Positions 1-7,428 of a stretch of DNA of 9,522 nt are shown here, one piece after another. The notes below the pieces were generated by a model. That model made no database searches and was not told the origin of the DNA. It saw only the letters and a program-made list of their open reading frames with translations. The first letter of the stretch is position 1. Every line of letters begins with the position of its first letter. This stretch comes from Lachnospiraceae bacterium UBA5895 (GTDB lineage: Bacteria; Bacillota; Clostridia; Lachnospirales; Lachnospiraceae), in assembly GCA_002431915.1 (NCBI GenBank), contig DJEP01000116.1:1-9522 (forward strand), read 5' to 3'. The translations under genes and the position numbers were made by a program.

Positions 1-1162
1 TCTGCCCCTGTCCTGCCGGTCTTCTCTCTGCTCCTACTTCATGCATTACCCTCTGTGAGCTCTGCGGTCTGCCGCTCTGTCCTGCCGGTCTGCCTCCCTG
101 AGGTCTTCCGGTCTTCGGTCTGTCCACTCTTCTGCGGACGCGTTCCTCCGCATCGGAGAAGTCTGCCGCATCCATCATATCCTTGATCTTGAAGATCAGC
201 AGAGTCACTGCCGCTGCCAAAAACACTAACAGAATCACCAGTACAATGATGACTGCCTTCTGACTCTTTAATTTCTTCTGATCTGCGTCAAACTGTGCGT
301 TGATCTCCGTGATCTGATCTATGGAACTGAACAGATCTTCGATCTTATACTGCTTCTGTCCTGCCATATCTAACAGATACCAGGAATCTCCCTGTAACTG
401 AGTATCCCAGTCCTTTGATGTCGTCTGGGTATCCTCGGGCTGTTCTTCCACAGGCTGTTCCTCGGTGGGCTGTTCTTCCACGGGTACCTGTAATTCTCCG
501 GACAATGCCACATAATCGGAACGGATAAATCCGGTCACCTCAATACTGTTGGATATGAAGCTTACCTGATACCAGGTCTTGCCATCGGTACCGGTAGCCT
601 GACCGGTTACGGTCAGTGCCATTCCGTTCTCCGCGGTAGTCACGATCTGGCTGGTGGTAGATGCATTGCTGCGTACACGTACGGACTGTCCGCCGGTTAC
701 GGTAGCGCTCAGAGGCTCCACCGCAGTAACCTCCACAGGAGTCTCATTCACGGCAGGCGCCGGTGTTGCTGTGGTCGTAGTCGTTGTAGTTGTAGTAGTC
801 GTAGTAGTTGTGCCTGAAGAAGACGGCGGGGTAGATCCGTCGGTAATGCTTACCAGATCGGAACGAATATATCCCAACGTATTCGCATCCACATATACTT
901 CATACCAGGTATAACCGTCTGTGCCCTTGGTCTGACTCTTAATGGAGATCGTCTTATCCTTGGCTGCACTGCCGATCACTTCACTGGAAGAATCTGCAGT
1001 TTTACGAATCTTGGCGCTAGAGGCTGTTACCTTGGCTGCACTTTCTGCATGGCTGACAATTGCCAGATCCCCGGCAAAAAGTCCTGCTCCCAATACAAGT
1101 ATCAGCGCAAGCATTCCCCAGAACACCTTGCATTTACTTATTCTCTGTACTGTCTTTTTCAT
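1..1162 (-). CDS. Membrane protein with two bacterial SH3 domains (3' end outside window)
   Basis: The frame is open for 387 codons from ATG 1162 and runs off the left edge, so the C-terminus is missing. AAAGGAG lies 6-7 bases before the ATG and fixes the start. Visible layout: a signal-like hydrophobic stretch at about residues 13-36 with a plausible signal-peptidase site after SHA39; SH3b-like domain 1 at about 43-106 (IRK, TWYEVYV, GYIRSDLV); a run of 14 Thr (118-131); SH3b domain 2 at about 152-220 (VRVRS, TWYQV, GFIRSDYV); an EEQP-repeat acidic linker (228-242); a short possible coiled coil (about 270-300); a transmembrane helix at about 303-324; then an Arg/Gly/Pro-rich tail with GRP and RPAGQ repeats. 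The predicted topology is type I: SH3 domains outside, basic tail inside. Bacterial SH3 domains commonly bind peptidoglycan or peptides. The specific function is unknown. The gene starts only 30 bases after the purD stop, so cotranscription with the purine genes is likely. Confidence 0.88.
   Translation of the reverse strand, partial: MKKTVQRISKCKVFWGMLALILVLGAGLFAGDLAIVSHAESAAKVTASSAKIRKTADSSSEVIGSAAKDKTISIKSQTKGTDGYTWYEVYVDANTLGYIRSDLVSITDGSTPPSSSGTTTTTTTTTTTTTTATPAPAVNETPVEVTAVEPLSATVTGGQSVRVRSNASTTSQIVTTAENGMALTVTGQATGTDGKTWYQVSFISNSIEVTGFIRSDYVALSGELQVPVEEQPTEEQPVEEQPEDTQTTSKDWDTQLQGDSWYLLDMAGQKQYKIEDLFSSIDQITEINAQFDADQKKLKSQKAVIIVLVILLVFLAAAVTLLIFKIKDMMDAADFSDAEERVRRRVDRPKTGRPQGGRPAGQSGRPQSSQRVMHEVGAERRPAGQGQ
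437..481 (-). repeat. EEQP tandem repeat in SH3 protein linker
   Basis: Three copies of Glu-Glu-Gln-Pro spaced by one residue (VEEQP, TEEQP, VEEQP) at residues 228-242, encoded by imperfect 15-bp units. It forms an acidic, proline-containing spacer between the second SH3 domain and the membrane-proximal part. Confidence 0.75.
770..811 (-). repeat. Poly-threonine (ACN)14 tract between the SH3 domains
   Basis: Fourteen consecutive threonine codons mixing ACA, ACT, ACG and ACC. The codon mixture means it is not a pure microsatellite, although all changes by whole codons would stay in frame. Thr-rich extracellular linkers are typical spacers in surface proteins and can be glycosylated; glycosylation here is only a possibility. 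On the opposite strand the tract reads as a meaningless poly-valine run. Confidence 0.85.
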
Positions 1163-1192
1163 CTGCAACTCCTTTTGTATCCTGACCTTGTC

Positions 1193-2473
1193 TTACGCTT
1201 CATCGATTGCCTTGCCAATGTCATGACGCATGTATTTATTCTCGAAAGAAATCCATTCCGTTGCCGCATAAGCGTTGGCACGAGCCTCCTTCAGGGTAGC
1301 TCCTTTTGCCGTTACGCCCAGAACACGACCGCCGTTTGTGACGATTCCCTTGTCCGTAAGCTTTGTTCCGGCATGGAAGCAATAATAACCGTCTTTTCCG
1401 TCGAAGTTCTCCAGACCGTTTATCACAAATCCCTTCTCATAGGATACGGGATATCCGTCACTTGCCAGAACCACACATACTGCAGCATTGTCCTCAAACT
1501 GCAGATCGATCTGATCCAAGGTGCCGTCCACGCAGGCTTCCATCACTTCAATGATATCGTTCTTCATACGGGGCAATACCACCTGTGCCTCCGGGTCGCC
1601 GAATCTGGCATTGTATTCCAGTACCTTGGGACCGTTCGGGGTCAGCATCAGTCCGAAGAAGATGACTCCCTTGAAAGGTCTGCCTTCCGCTGCCATGGCA
1701 TCCACGGTAGCCTGATAGATGTATTTCTTGCAGAATACATCCACCTCTCCGGTATAGAAGGGACTGGGAGAAAAGGTTCCCATGCCGCCGGTATTCAGTC
1801 CCTGATCGCCGTCCTTTGCTCTCTTATGATCCTGTGCGGAAGTCATGATGCGGATAGTCTTGCCGTCTACAAAGGAAAGTACACTGACTTCTCTTCCGGT
1901 CATAAATTCTTCGATGACCATGCGGTTACCGGCTGCGCCGAACTTTTTATCCAGCATGATCTCATCCACGCCTGCCAGTGCTTCCTCTAAGGTGTTGCAG
2001 ATCAGTACACCCTTGCCCAGTGCCAGACCGTCTGCCTTGAGCACGATAGGGAAACCCGCCTGCTCTTTCAGATATTTCATAGCATCCTCTGCGTTATCGA
2101 AGTTCTCATAAGCCGCAGTGGGAATGTTGTATTTCTTCATGAGATCCTTGGAAAAAGCTTTGCTGCCCTCCAGGATCGCTGCATTTCTACGGGGTCCGAA
2201 AGCACGCAGTCCCTCTGCCTCCAGTGCATCCACCAGTCCGCCGACCAGGGGATCATCCATGCCTACGATAGTCAGGTCAATCGCCTGTTCTTTCGCAAAG
2301 GCAACGATCTTGTCAAATTCCATCGCACCAATGGGAACACATTCTGCAATCTGACCGATTCCGGCATTGCCCGGAGCACAATAGATCTTATCTACTTTAG
2401 GACTTTTTGCTACACAGGTTGCAATGGCATGCTCTCTGCCGCCACCGCCTACGATCAATACTTTCATACCCAT
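1193..2473 (-). CDS. purD: Phosphoribosylamine--glycine ligase (GAR synthetase)
   Basis: A cytoplasmic ATP-grasp enzyme for the second step of de novo purine synthesis: phosphoribosylamine + glycine + ATP gives glycinamide ribonucleotide. At 426 residues it is full length for the family. Visible motifs: N-domain GGGGREHA (9-16) and PGNAG (34-38); the ATP-grasp core with KADGLALGKGV (146-156) and VIEEFMTGREVSV (186-198); DHKRAKDGDQGLNTGGMG (215-232); the PurD signature RFGDPEAQVVLPR (290-302); and a C-domain ending MRHDIGKA. The start at 2473 is preceded by AAGGAAGG at about 8 bases, which favours it over the Met two codons later (2467). It follows purN after 36 bases and is followed by the SH3 protein gene after 30, with no terminator visible in either gap. 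Confidence 0.97.
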   Translation of the reverse strand: MGMKVLIVGGGGREHAIATCVAKSPKVDKIYCAPGNAGIGQIAECVPIGAMEFDKIVAFAKEQAIDLTIVGMDDPLVGGLVDALEAEGLRAFGPRRNAAILEGSKAFSKDLMKKYNIPTAAYENFDNAEDAMKYLKEQAGFPIVLKADGLALGKGVLICNTLEEALAGVDEIMLDKKFGAAGNRMVIEEFMTGREVSVLSFVDGKTIRIMTSAQDHKRAKDGDQGLNTGGMGTFSPSPFYTGEVDVFCKKYIYQATVDAMAAEGRPFKGVIFFGLMLTPNGPKVLEYNARFGDPEAQVVLPRMKNDIIEVMEACVDGTLDQIDLQFEDNAAVCVVLASDGYPVSYEKGFVINGLENFDGKDGYYCFHAGTKLTDKGIVTNGGRVLGVTAKGATLKEARANAYAATEWISFENKYMRHDIGKAIDEA

Positions 2474-2509
2474 ATCTTCAGCCTTCCTTATTCCTATGTT
2501 TCTTGATAA

Positions 2510-3136
2510 CTACTTCGTATGTTTTACTTTACCGTCTTCCACACAGATCCGCCCGTTGGCAATATCATCGATCGCCTGAGGCAGAAGCAGCCACTCCGCC
2601 TGCTCCATGACACGTCTCTGTAAGATCTCCGGGGTATCATCATCTTCCACTGCCACTGCCTTCTGTGCAATGATAGGGCCTTCGTCCATGCCTTCGTTGA
2701 CGAAATGCACGGTAGCTCCGGTGACTTTCACGCCACGCTCCAGTGCCTTTTCATGCACGTGGAGTCCGTAATATCCCACCCCACAGAAAGAGGGGATCAG
2801 GGACGGGTGAATGTTGATGATACGATTGCTGTATTCATGCACCATAGCCTCCGGGATCTTCACAAGGAACCCTGCCAGTACGATTAAGTCCGGAGCGAAC
2901 TCCTTCACCTTTGCAAGCAGTGCATCGTTGAACACCTCTCTGCTCTCGTAATCTTTCGGAGACACACATACTGCTGGAATTCCGGCATTGCGTGCTCTCT
3001 CTAAGCTCTTCACCGCCTTGTTATTGCTGATGACGCCTACAATCTGTGCGTTGGTGACTCTTCCTGTTGCAATGGCATCAATGATCGCCTGTAAGTTTGT
3101 ACCGCCGCCGGATACCAGTACGACTACTCTTAGCAT
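2510..3136 (-). CDS. purN: Phosphoribosylglycinamide formyltransferase, folate-dependent
   Basis: Transfers the formyl group of 10-formyltetrahydrofolate to glycinamide ribonucleotide, giving FGAR (third purine step, cytoplasmic). At 208 residues it is the usual length. The nucleotide-binding start reads VLVSGGGTNLQAIID (6-20). The known catalytic triad of the family appears to be present as Asn108 and His110 (in NIHPSLIP) and Asp151 (in EGMDEGPII). Compared with the E. coli-type HPSLLPxFxGLxAH it carries a few extra residues (CGVGYYGLHVHE), a form I recall from clostridial enzymes. Its ATG overlaps the purM stop by seven bases (ATGCTAA), so the two genes are probably translationally coupled; the start is therefore well fixed. 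Confidence 0.97.
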   Translation of the reverse strand: MLRVVVLVSGGGTNLQAIIDAIATGRVTNAQIVGVISNNKAVKSLERARNAGIPAVCVSPKDYESREVFNDALLAKVKEFAPDLIVLAGFLVKIPEAMVHEYSNRIINIHPSLIPSFCGVGYYGLHVHEKALERGVKVTGATVHFVNEGMDEGPIIAQKAVAVEDDDTPEILQRRVMEQAEWLLLPQAIDDIANGRICVEDGKVKHTK

Positions 3137-4155
3137 ATGGTCACACCCTTTTCACCGGCTTCGCAGGTACCTACCACGTAAGCGGTCTCTCCTGCTGCCT
3201 TCAGAGCTTCCAGCGTCTTATCCACATCTGCGGGATCCAGTGCCAGTACCATACCCAGACCCATGTTATAGGTGTTGTACATCATTTCATCGGCAATGTC
3301 ACCCTTTTTCTGCATCAGCTTGAAAATAGCGGGCACTTCATAGCTGTCCTTCTTCACAACGGCACGGATGCCATCGGGAAGCATTCTCGGAATATTCTCA
3401 TAGAAACCACCGCCGGTGATATGGCTGCAGCCTTTTACCTTAACGCCTGCGTTCTTCACAGACTTCATAGCCTTCACGTAGATTCTGGTAGGTGCCAGCA
3501 GTGCCTCACCCAAAGTCCTGCCCAGCTCATCGTAATAGGTATCCAGGCTCTCTTTTGTCATGTCGAATACTTTTCTCACCAGAGAGAAACCATTGGAATG
3601 TACACCGGAAGAAGCGATTCCCACCAGCACATCACCGGGCTTGATATTCTCGCCGGTGATCAGATCCTTACGCTCTACCACGCCTACGGCAAATCCTGCC
3701 AGATCGTACTCATCCTCGGGCATCAGTCCGGGATGCTCTGCGGTCTCACCGCCTACCAGTGCTGCGTCAGACTGCTTACAGCCCTCTGCCACACCCCTTA
3801 CGATGGTAGCGATCTTCTCGGGGATATTGCGTCCGCATGCAATATAATCCAGGAAAAATAAAGGGTCGCCGCCTGCACATGCCACGTCATTTACACACAT
3901 AGCTACACAGTCGATACCGATGGTATCATGCTTGTCCATTAAAAATGCCAGCTTCAGCTTGGTACCTACGCCATCGGTTCCGGACAGGAGTACTGGATCC
4001 TCCATATCTTTGATGGCACTTAAGGAAAATGCTCCGGAGAAACCGCCGATGCCGCCCATTACTTCGGGACGCATGGTCTCCTTTACGTACTTCTTCATCA
4101 GTTCTACAGACTTGTAGCCTGCTTCGATGTCTACTCCAGCTTTCTTGTAATCCAT
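3130..4155 (-). CDS. purM: Phosphoribosylformylglycinamidine cyclo-ligase (AIR synthetase)
   Basis: Closes the imidazole ring: FGAM + ATP gives aminoimidazole ribonucleotide (fifth purine step). At 341 residues it is complete for the family, which forms homodimers with the PurM/PurL/SelD/HypE fold. Visible motifs: GGFSGAFSL (37-45), GTDGVGTKL (59-67), AMCVNDVACAGGDPLFFLDY (85-104), GGETAEHPG (135-143), IASSGVHSNGFSLVRK (180-195), HITGGGFYENIPRMLP (245-260) and YNTYNMGLGM (293-302). The ATG at 4155 is preceded by GAGGAGAAA, a strong site. It lies 58 bases after purE and overlaps purN by seven bases, placing it in the middle of a compact purine operon. Confidence 0.97.
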   Translation of the reverse strand: MDYKKAGVDIEAGYKSVELMKKYVKETMRPEVMGGIGGFSGAFSLSAIKDMEDPVLLSGTDGVGTKLKLAFLMDKHDTIGIDCVAMCVNDVACAGGDPLFFLDYIACGRNIPEKIATIVRGVAEGCKQSDAALVGGETAEHPGLMPEDEYDLAGFAVGVVERKDLITGENIKPGDVLVGIASSGVHSNGFSLVRKVFDMTKESLDTYYDELGRTLGEALLAPTRIYVKAMKSVKNAGVKVKGCSHITGGGFYENIPRMLPDGIRAVVKKDSYEVPAIFKLMQKKGDIADEMMYNTYNMGLGMVLALDPADVDKTLEALKAAGETAYVVGTCEAGEKGVTIC

Positions 4156-4213
4156 TTTCTCCTCATTTCCGCCGCAGGGGCTGTATTATATTTATCTTAG
4201 CGAATCGTATCTC

Positions 4214-4750
4214 TTACTTCTTCATGCCTTCCAGGTATACCTTATAGCCGATTTCCTGCAGTTTTGCATCTTTGGCTTCTACCTGTTCTTTTAATTTTGC
4301 ACTGTATGCTTTCAGTTTTCCGAGAAGTTCTGCGTCGGAAGTTGCCAGGATCTTGGCTGCCAGAAGTCCTGCATTGGTGCCGCCGTTAATGGCTACCGTG
4401 GCAACGGGGATGCCGGAGGGCATCTGTACGATGGAATACAGAGAATCTCTGCCTCCCAGGGATGTGGTGTGCATGGGAATACCGATGACGGGCATCTGGA
4501 AAATAGCGGCACACATACCGGGCAGATGTGCTGCCATACCGGCGCCGGCGATGATCACCTTGAAGCCTTTTTCCTCTGCACTTTTTGCATACTCAAAAAA
4601 TACATCCGGCTCTCTGTGAGCACTGATCACGGTCATCTCATAAGGGATGCCCAATTCTTCCAGAATGTCTGCTGCCTTCGCCATCACAGGCATATCGGAA
4701 TCACTGCCCATTACAATGCCAACCTTAGAGCAATTCTCTGTATTTGCCAT
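4214..4750 (-). CDS. purE: N5-carboxyaminoimidazole ribonucleotide mutase, class I type
   Basis: Rearranges N5-CAIR to CAIR (sixth purine step). The 178 residues carry GSDSD (15-19), SAHREP (43-48, with the family's essential His45), AGAGMAAHLPGM (68-79) and SIVQMPSGIPVATVAI (106-121). The SAHR and AAHLPGM forms match class I PurE, which in known pathways uses N5-CAIR made by PurK; no purK lies in the window. The C-terminal 30 or so residues (from about 140) are Lys/Glu-rich and probably helical. GAGGAGG lies about 5 bases before the ATG. It is the first gene after a predicted promoter and palindrome and probably heads the purE-purM-purN-purD unit. Confidence 0.95.
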   Translation of the reverse strand: MANTENCSKVGIVMGSDSDMPVMAKAADILEELGIPYEMTVISAHREPDVFFEYAKSAEEKGFKVIIAGAGMAAHLPGMCAAIFQMPVIGIPMHTTSLGGRDSLYSIVQMPSGIPVATVAINGGTNAGLLAAKILATSDAELLGKLKAYSAKLKEQVEAKDAKLQEIGYKVYLEGMKK

Positions 4751-4766
4751 AATGTCCTCCTCATGT

Positions 4767-4781
4767 ATCGGTTACACCGAT
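4767..4781. promoter_or_regulatory. 15-bp palindrome in the purE leader
   Basis: A perfect inverted repeat, ATCGGT-N3-ACCGAT, lying between the predicted purE promoter and its Shine-Dalgarno sequence. It could be a repressor operator just downstream of the transcription start, or a short RNA hairpin ending four bases before the ribosome binding site. It does not match the Bacillus PurR box as I know it. The regulator is unknown and chance cannot be excluded for six-base arms. Confidence 0.45.
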
Positions 4782-4805
4782 GTTATGTTTATCCATATAT
4801 TTATA

Positions 4806-4834
4806 AGTGTACTAAAATCTTGTTGATGATGCAA
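4806..4834 (-). promoter_or_regulatory. Predicted sigma-A promoter for purE
   Basis: Reading leftward, TTGCAT (4834-4829), a 17-base spacer and TACACT (4811-4806) give a moderate match to TTGACA/TATAAT with ideal spacing. It begins seven bases after the stop of the upstream aminopeptidase gene and would start transcription near 4799, about 50 bases before the purE ATG. The -10 match is 4 of 6, so this is plausible rather than certain. Confidence 0.5.
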
Positions 4835-4840
4835 TAGTTT

Positions 4841-6925
4841 TTATGCCAGCTCCTGCAGCGGCTCGTTCAGTTCTTCCGTTCCCGGAAGGACAAATTTTCC
4901 GTTTTCAATAATGACGATCCGCCCACCATCCTTTTTCACCGCGGTCAGTTCCGCCAGTTCATCGTAAGGAATGGTAATATCCGTATGGCAGTTAAAATAA
5001 GCCTTCGCAGGGTTCACATTACGAAGTGCCGCCACCTTGTTGTCTCTTGCCACGATCTCCTTGCCGTCGGGGTTGTATACTTTCACTTCCTCTGCATGGG
5101 AATAGCAGGTATCGCCCACGGCGAAATGCGGTCCCATTTTCTCTGCGATCAGGATCGGCATCTTGGCTTCCACGCCCAGACGCTTTGCCGCCGCATAGGC
5201 TGTCGTGTTGGTGCCGATGGCAAATTCTCCCAGTGGCAGCGTCTTGTGGCGGAACAGGATGTTTTCTTTGATAAATGCCTTGTTCTCTTCCTCTGTGGCA
5301 AAGTTCGCACAGTTATAATCTTTGATCTTACCGTTTTCCAGAGTAATCTCCAGATCCTTATACTCCAGTCCGTTTAAGAACACTTTTGTGACATGCAGAA
5401 CACCATTGGTCCCATCCAGCACCGGAGAGGTAAATACTTCTCCCACGGGGATATTCACATCTGCCACACAGTTTTCAAAAATCGTCTCTTTGGCAGGGTC
5501 TTTTAACTTCCATAAATTCACCGTAAGATCCGTGCGGTTGCCGTTACAGCCTTTGATCTCACAATGATCCGCCTGGTCCAGGGCGTCGATGATGGTCTGC
5601 TGGATCCGCTGGTACTTTTTATAATCCAGGGTATTGATCCGGATGGTCTCCTTAAACAGTTCCTCGAAGCAGTCGCCCACCTCCGGAATCGGGAAGGCAA
5701 TGATCGTAAAGCTGCGCTCTTCTTCGATAATATACTGTCTCTGCAGCTGTCCCATCTGGGTGCGGTGCTCTACCAGTAACGCACTCTGCTCATCCGTCAT
5801 TTTCAGGCTTTCCGGTTTGTTCACCGGCTCAAAATCCCGCTCCCCGAAGGTCTCTACCACCGCAGGGCCGGCATAGCCGCGTGCCTCTTTTTTATATTTT
5901 TCAAAAGCGGTATGCATCACTTCCAGCTTCCGGCTGCAGTACATTTTGTCCAAGAACAGTGCCTTATCGTCCTTGTGGTCGAATTCGTACTGCCTATTGG
6001 GGCTGACACTGTAGAAGCCGTTCTTGTAAATGGTCGGATTATATAAAATGCTGGCGGCTGCCCGGTAGATCACCGGCTGCAGTCCCATTTTTTCAAAATT
6101 CTCCAGGGCTCTCCGCATCATGCGTTCAAATCCCACCTGATAGCGGACATCCACCACAGTTTTCTTCGACAGATCCTTGCCGGTCACTTCAAATCCAATA
6201 CGGTATCCTTCCGTATAAGTATCCGCCATGGTGTGGATGGTCTCCTCCGGCAGAGAATTAAGGAATTTTGCCATCGCCAGTTCATTTTCCCCTACATACT
6301 CTCCGTAGGCGTAGAGATAGCGCAGGTCATTCAGATCCGCCGTGCGGATAATATTTGCCGCAAAATTATCCTCAGGACATACCAGTTCCTTCACCCGATC
6401 TTCCGCTGCCACATCCGCATAATCGCTGACGAACCAGTAGAGAATCTCGCGAACGGACGCATAGGAAGGCAGTCTGTGATTCTCCTGCTCCTCGTAGACA
6501 AATGCCGCATACACTTCGGAAAACAGTTCCATGCGGATCACCAGCTCCGAAAGTCTCCCCTCGTAGGTAAAGCCGATCAAGCTCCTCATCTCGGTATACA
6601 GAAAAGCTGCCAGTGCACCGAATTCTTCGCCCAGCTTTTTCACTGCATAAGTGGGGTTGGCAAAACTGTTCTCATAATTTTCCGGTAAAATATCCTCATA
6701 CAGGGCATGGTTGCGCTGCTGTAATTCTTCCAGAGAAGCATCTGCCGCTTTGCCCTGCTCCAGGAGCTGTCTGGTGTCCTCGATCCGCAGTAAAAATTTT
6801 GCCACTGCGGTAAAATATTCTTTCCAGGGCTGCTGGCCTTCCCTCTGCCAGTCCTCCCCGGGGATCTCCCGGATCCGATCCAGTGCCAGTTCCAGGCGTT
6901 CCAGTAAAAGTTCTCTTTCTTCCAT
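4841..6925 (-). CDS. M29-family metalloaminopeptidase with N-terminal helical extension
   Basis: At 694 residues this is much longer than ordinary M29 aminopeptidases of about 410. The C-terminal part (about 240-694) matches the family: an N-lobe start TVVDVRYQVGFERMMRRALE (256-275), then the probable metal ligands Glu496 in NIPVGEVFTSP, Glu567 in LGEFAIGTN, His600 in GPHFAVGD, and His647/Asp649 in NCHTDITI. These ligands being intact argues for an active two-metal exopeptidase that releases N-terminal amino acids in the cytoplasm; no signal peptide is seen. Residues 1-235 are acidic and predicted mostly helical, with no motif I recognise. The ATG at 6925 is preceded by AAGGAG at about 11 bases. 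Upstream is the DUF6142-like gene (69-base gap) and downstream is the purE promoter. Substrate specificity cannot be read from the sequence. Confidence 0.85.
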   Translation of the reverse strand: MEERELLLERLELALDRIREIPGEDWQREGQQPWKEYFTAVAKFLLRIEDTRQLLEQGKAADASLEELQQRNHALYEDILPENYENSFANPTYAVKKLGEEFGALAAFLYTEMRSLIGFTYEGRLSELVIRMELFSEVYAAFVYEEQENHRLPSYASVREILYWFVSDYADVAAEDRVKELVCPEDNFAANIIRTADLNDLRYLYAYGEYVGENELAMAKFLNSLPEETIHTMADTYTEGYRIGFEVTGKDLSKKTVVDVRYQVGFERMMRRALENFEKMGLQPVIYRAAASILYNPTIYKNGFYSVSPNRQYEFDHKDDKALFLDKMYCSRKLEVMHTAFEKYKKEARGYAGPAVVETFGERDFEPVNKPESLKMTDEQSALLVEHRTQMGQLQRQYIIEEERSFTIIAFPIPEVGDCFEELFKETIRINTLDYKKYQRIQQTIIDALDQADHCEIKGCNGNRTDLTVNLWKLKDPAKETIFENCVADVNIPVGEVFTSPVLDGTNGVLHVTKVFLNGLEYKDLEITLENGKIKDYNCANFATEEENKAFIKENILFRHKTLPLGEFAIGTNTTAYAAAKRLGVEAKMPILIAEKMGPHFAVGDTCYSHAEEVKVYNPDGKEIVARDNKVAALRNVNPAKAYFNCHTDITIPYDELAELTAVKKDGGRIVIIENGKFVLPGTEELNEPLQELA

Positions 6926-6994
6926 ATATCCGTTTACTCCTTAATTCTAATTACTGCCGTTCCACCCTGTTACCTTGTTTTCTGGCATCAGGTC

Positions 6995-7312
6995 TTACAA
7001 GAGGCTCCCCAGATACAGCAGAAAGCTGACTCCCCCAAGTGCCACTACATTCAGTATCGTACCCAGCACTGGGAACAGACGGTAAATGTCCTTGTCCCGA
7101 AGTGTCAGAATCCCCAGGATCAGGCCGATGAGGGAATAGATCGTCGCCAGTACCCCCGTGGCACCATATCCGCCGTGCATCACGCCGCCCTGACGGTAGG
7201 ACAGGTACGTCACGATTCCTAACGACACCAGACTGATGACTCCCAGAATCGTAGACATAATCGCTTTGTTCGAATGTTTTTTATTGGTAAAAATATAGTT
7301 TTTTTTCCGCAT
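6995..7312 (-). CDS. Small three-helix membrane protein, DUF6142-like
   Basis: From ATG 7312 the protein has 105 residues: a basic start (MRKKNYIFTNKKHSNK) followed by three hydrophobic segments at about 18-38, 50-71 and 79-101, with RQGGVMHGGYG in the first loop and RDKDIYR in the second. From memory the FTNKKHS start and this layout resemble the DUF6142 family of Lachnospiraceae; no function is known to me. The start is uncertain. The frame is open back to a TTG at 7390, but that would begin inside the terminator hairpin and give an unlikely N-terminus. ATGs at 7351 and 7324 are alternatives; GGAAAGG lies 13 bases before 7312 and only one base before 7324. A run of eight A follows the second codon. 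Confidence 0.72.
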   Translation of the reverse strand: MRKKNYIFTNKKHSNKAIMSTILGVISLVSLGIVTYLSYRQGGVMHGGYGATGVLATIYSLIGLILGILTLRDKDIYRLFPVLGTILNVVALGGVSFLLYLGSLL

Positions 7313-7359
7313 ATTAGATTTCATGCCTTTCCGTGATCTGTTATCCCCCATGGAACCCG

Positions 7360-7388
7360 AAAAAGGCACTTCCGGTATGGAAATGCCC
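7360..7388 (-). terminator. Rho-independent terminator after the 50-residue gene
   Basis: In the minus-strand transcript GGCAUUUCC and GGAAGUGCC pair over nine positions with one G-U, enclosing a five-base loop (AUACC), and are followed at once by UUUUU (7364-7360). It lies about 40 bases after the stop of the small gene and before any good start of the next gene. It probably ends most pyrE transcripts, with some read-through into the genes beyond. Confidence 0.72.
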
Positions 7389-7428
7389 AATCTTCACGCC
7401 CTGACGGCGCTTTCCTTCTCATTTGTGA

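Noticed and set aside
654..914. Plus-strand frame with a run of valines
   Set aside because: The poly-valine is the reverse reading of the poly-threonine linker of the minus-strand SH3 protein.
1049..1990. A 313-codon plus-strand frame opposite purD and the start of the SH3 gene
   Set aside because: It is antisense to unmistakable purD coding sequence, has a His/Cys/Ser-rich composition with no recognisable domain and no ribosome binding site; long antisense frames follow from the codon bias of the real gene.
3097..3861. A 254-codon plus-strand frame opposite purM and purN
   Set aside because: It is antisense to two well-conserved genes, has odd composition and spans the purM/purN overlap without any supporting signal.
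4185..4190. A TATAAT sequence in the purE-purM gap
   Set aside because: No acceptable -35 lies 16-18 bases upstream (GAGATA at that spot), so an internal promoter is not supported; purE and purM probably share a transcript.
6956..6971. AACAGGGTGGAACGGC upstream of the aminopeptidase gene, resembling the T-box motif AGGGTGGNACCGCG
   Set aside because: The last part differs (GGC rather than CGCG), the gap is only 69 bases, and no specifier stem, antiterminator/terminator pair or U-run is present, so a T-box riboswitch is not supported.
7299..7306. Run of eight A (T on the plus strand) just after the start of the DUF6142-like gene
   Set aside because: It could permit slippage, but Lys-Lys-Asn codons explain it and nothing else suggests programmed frameshifting or phase variation.
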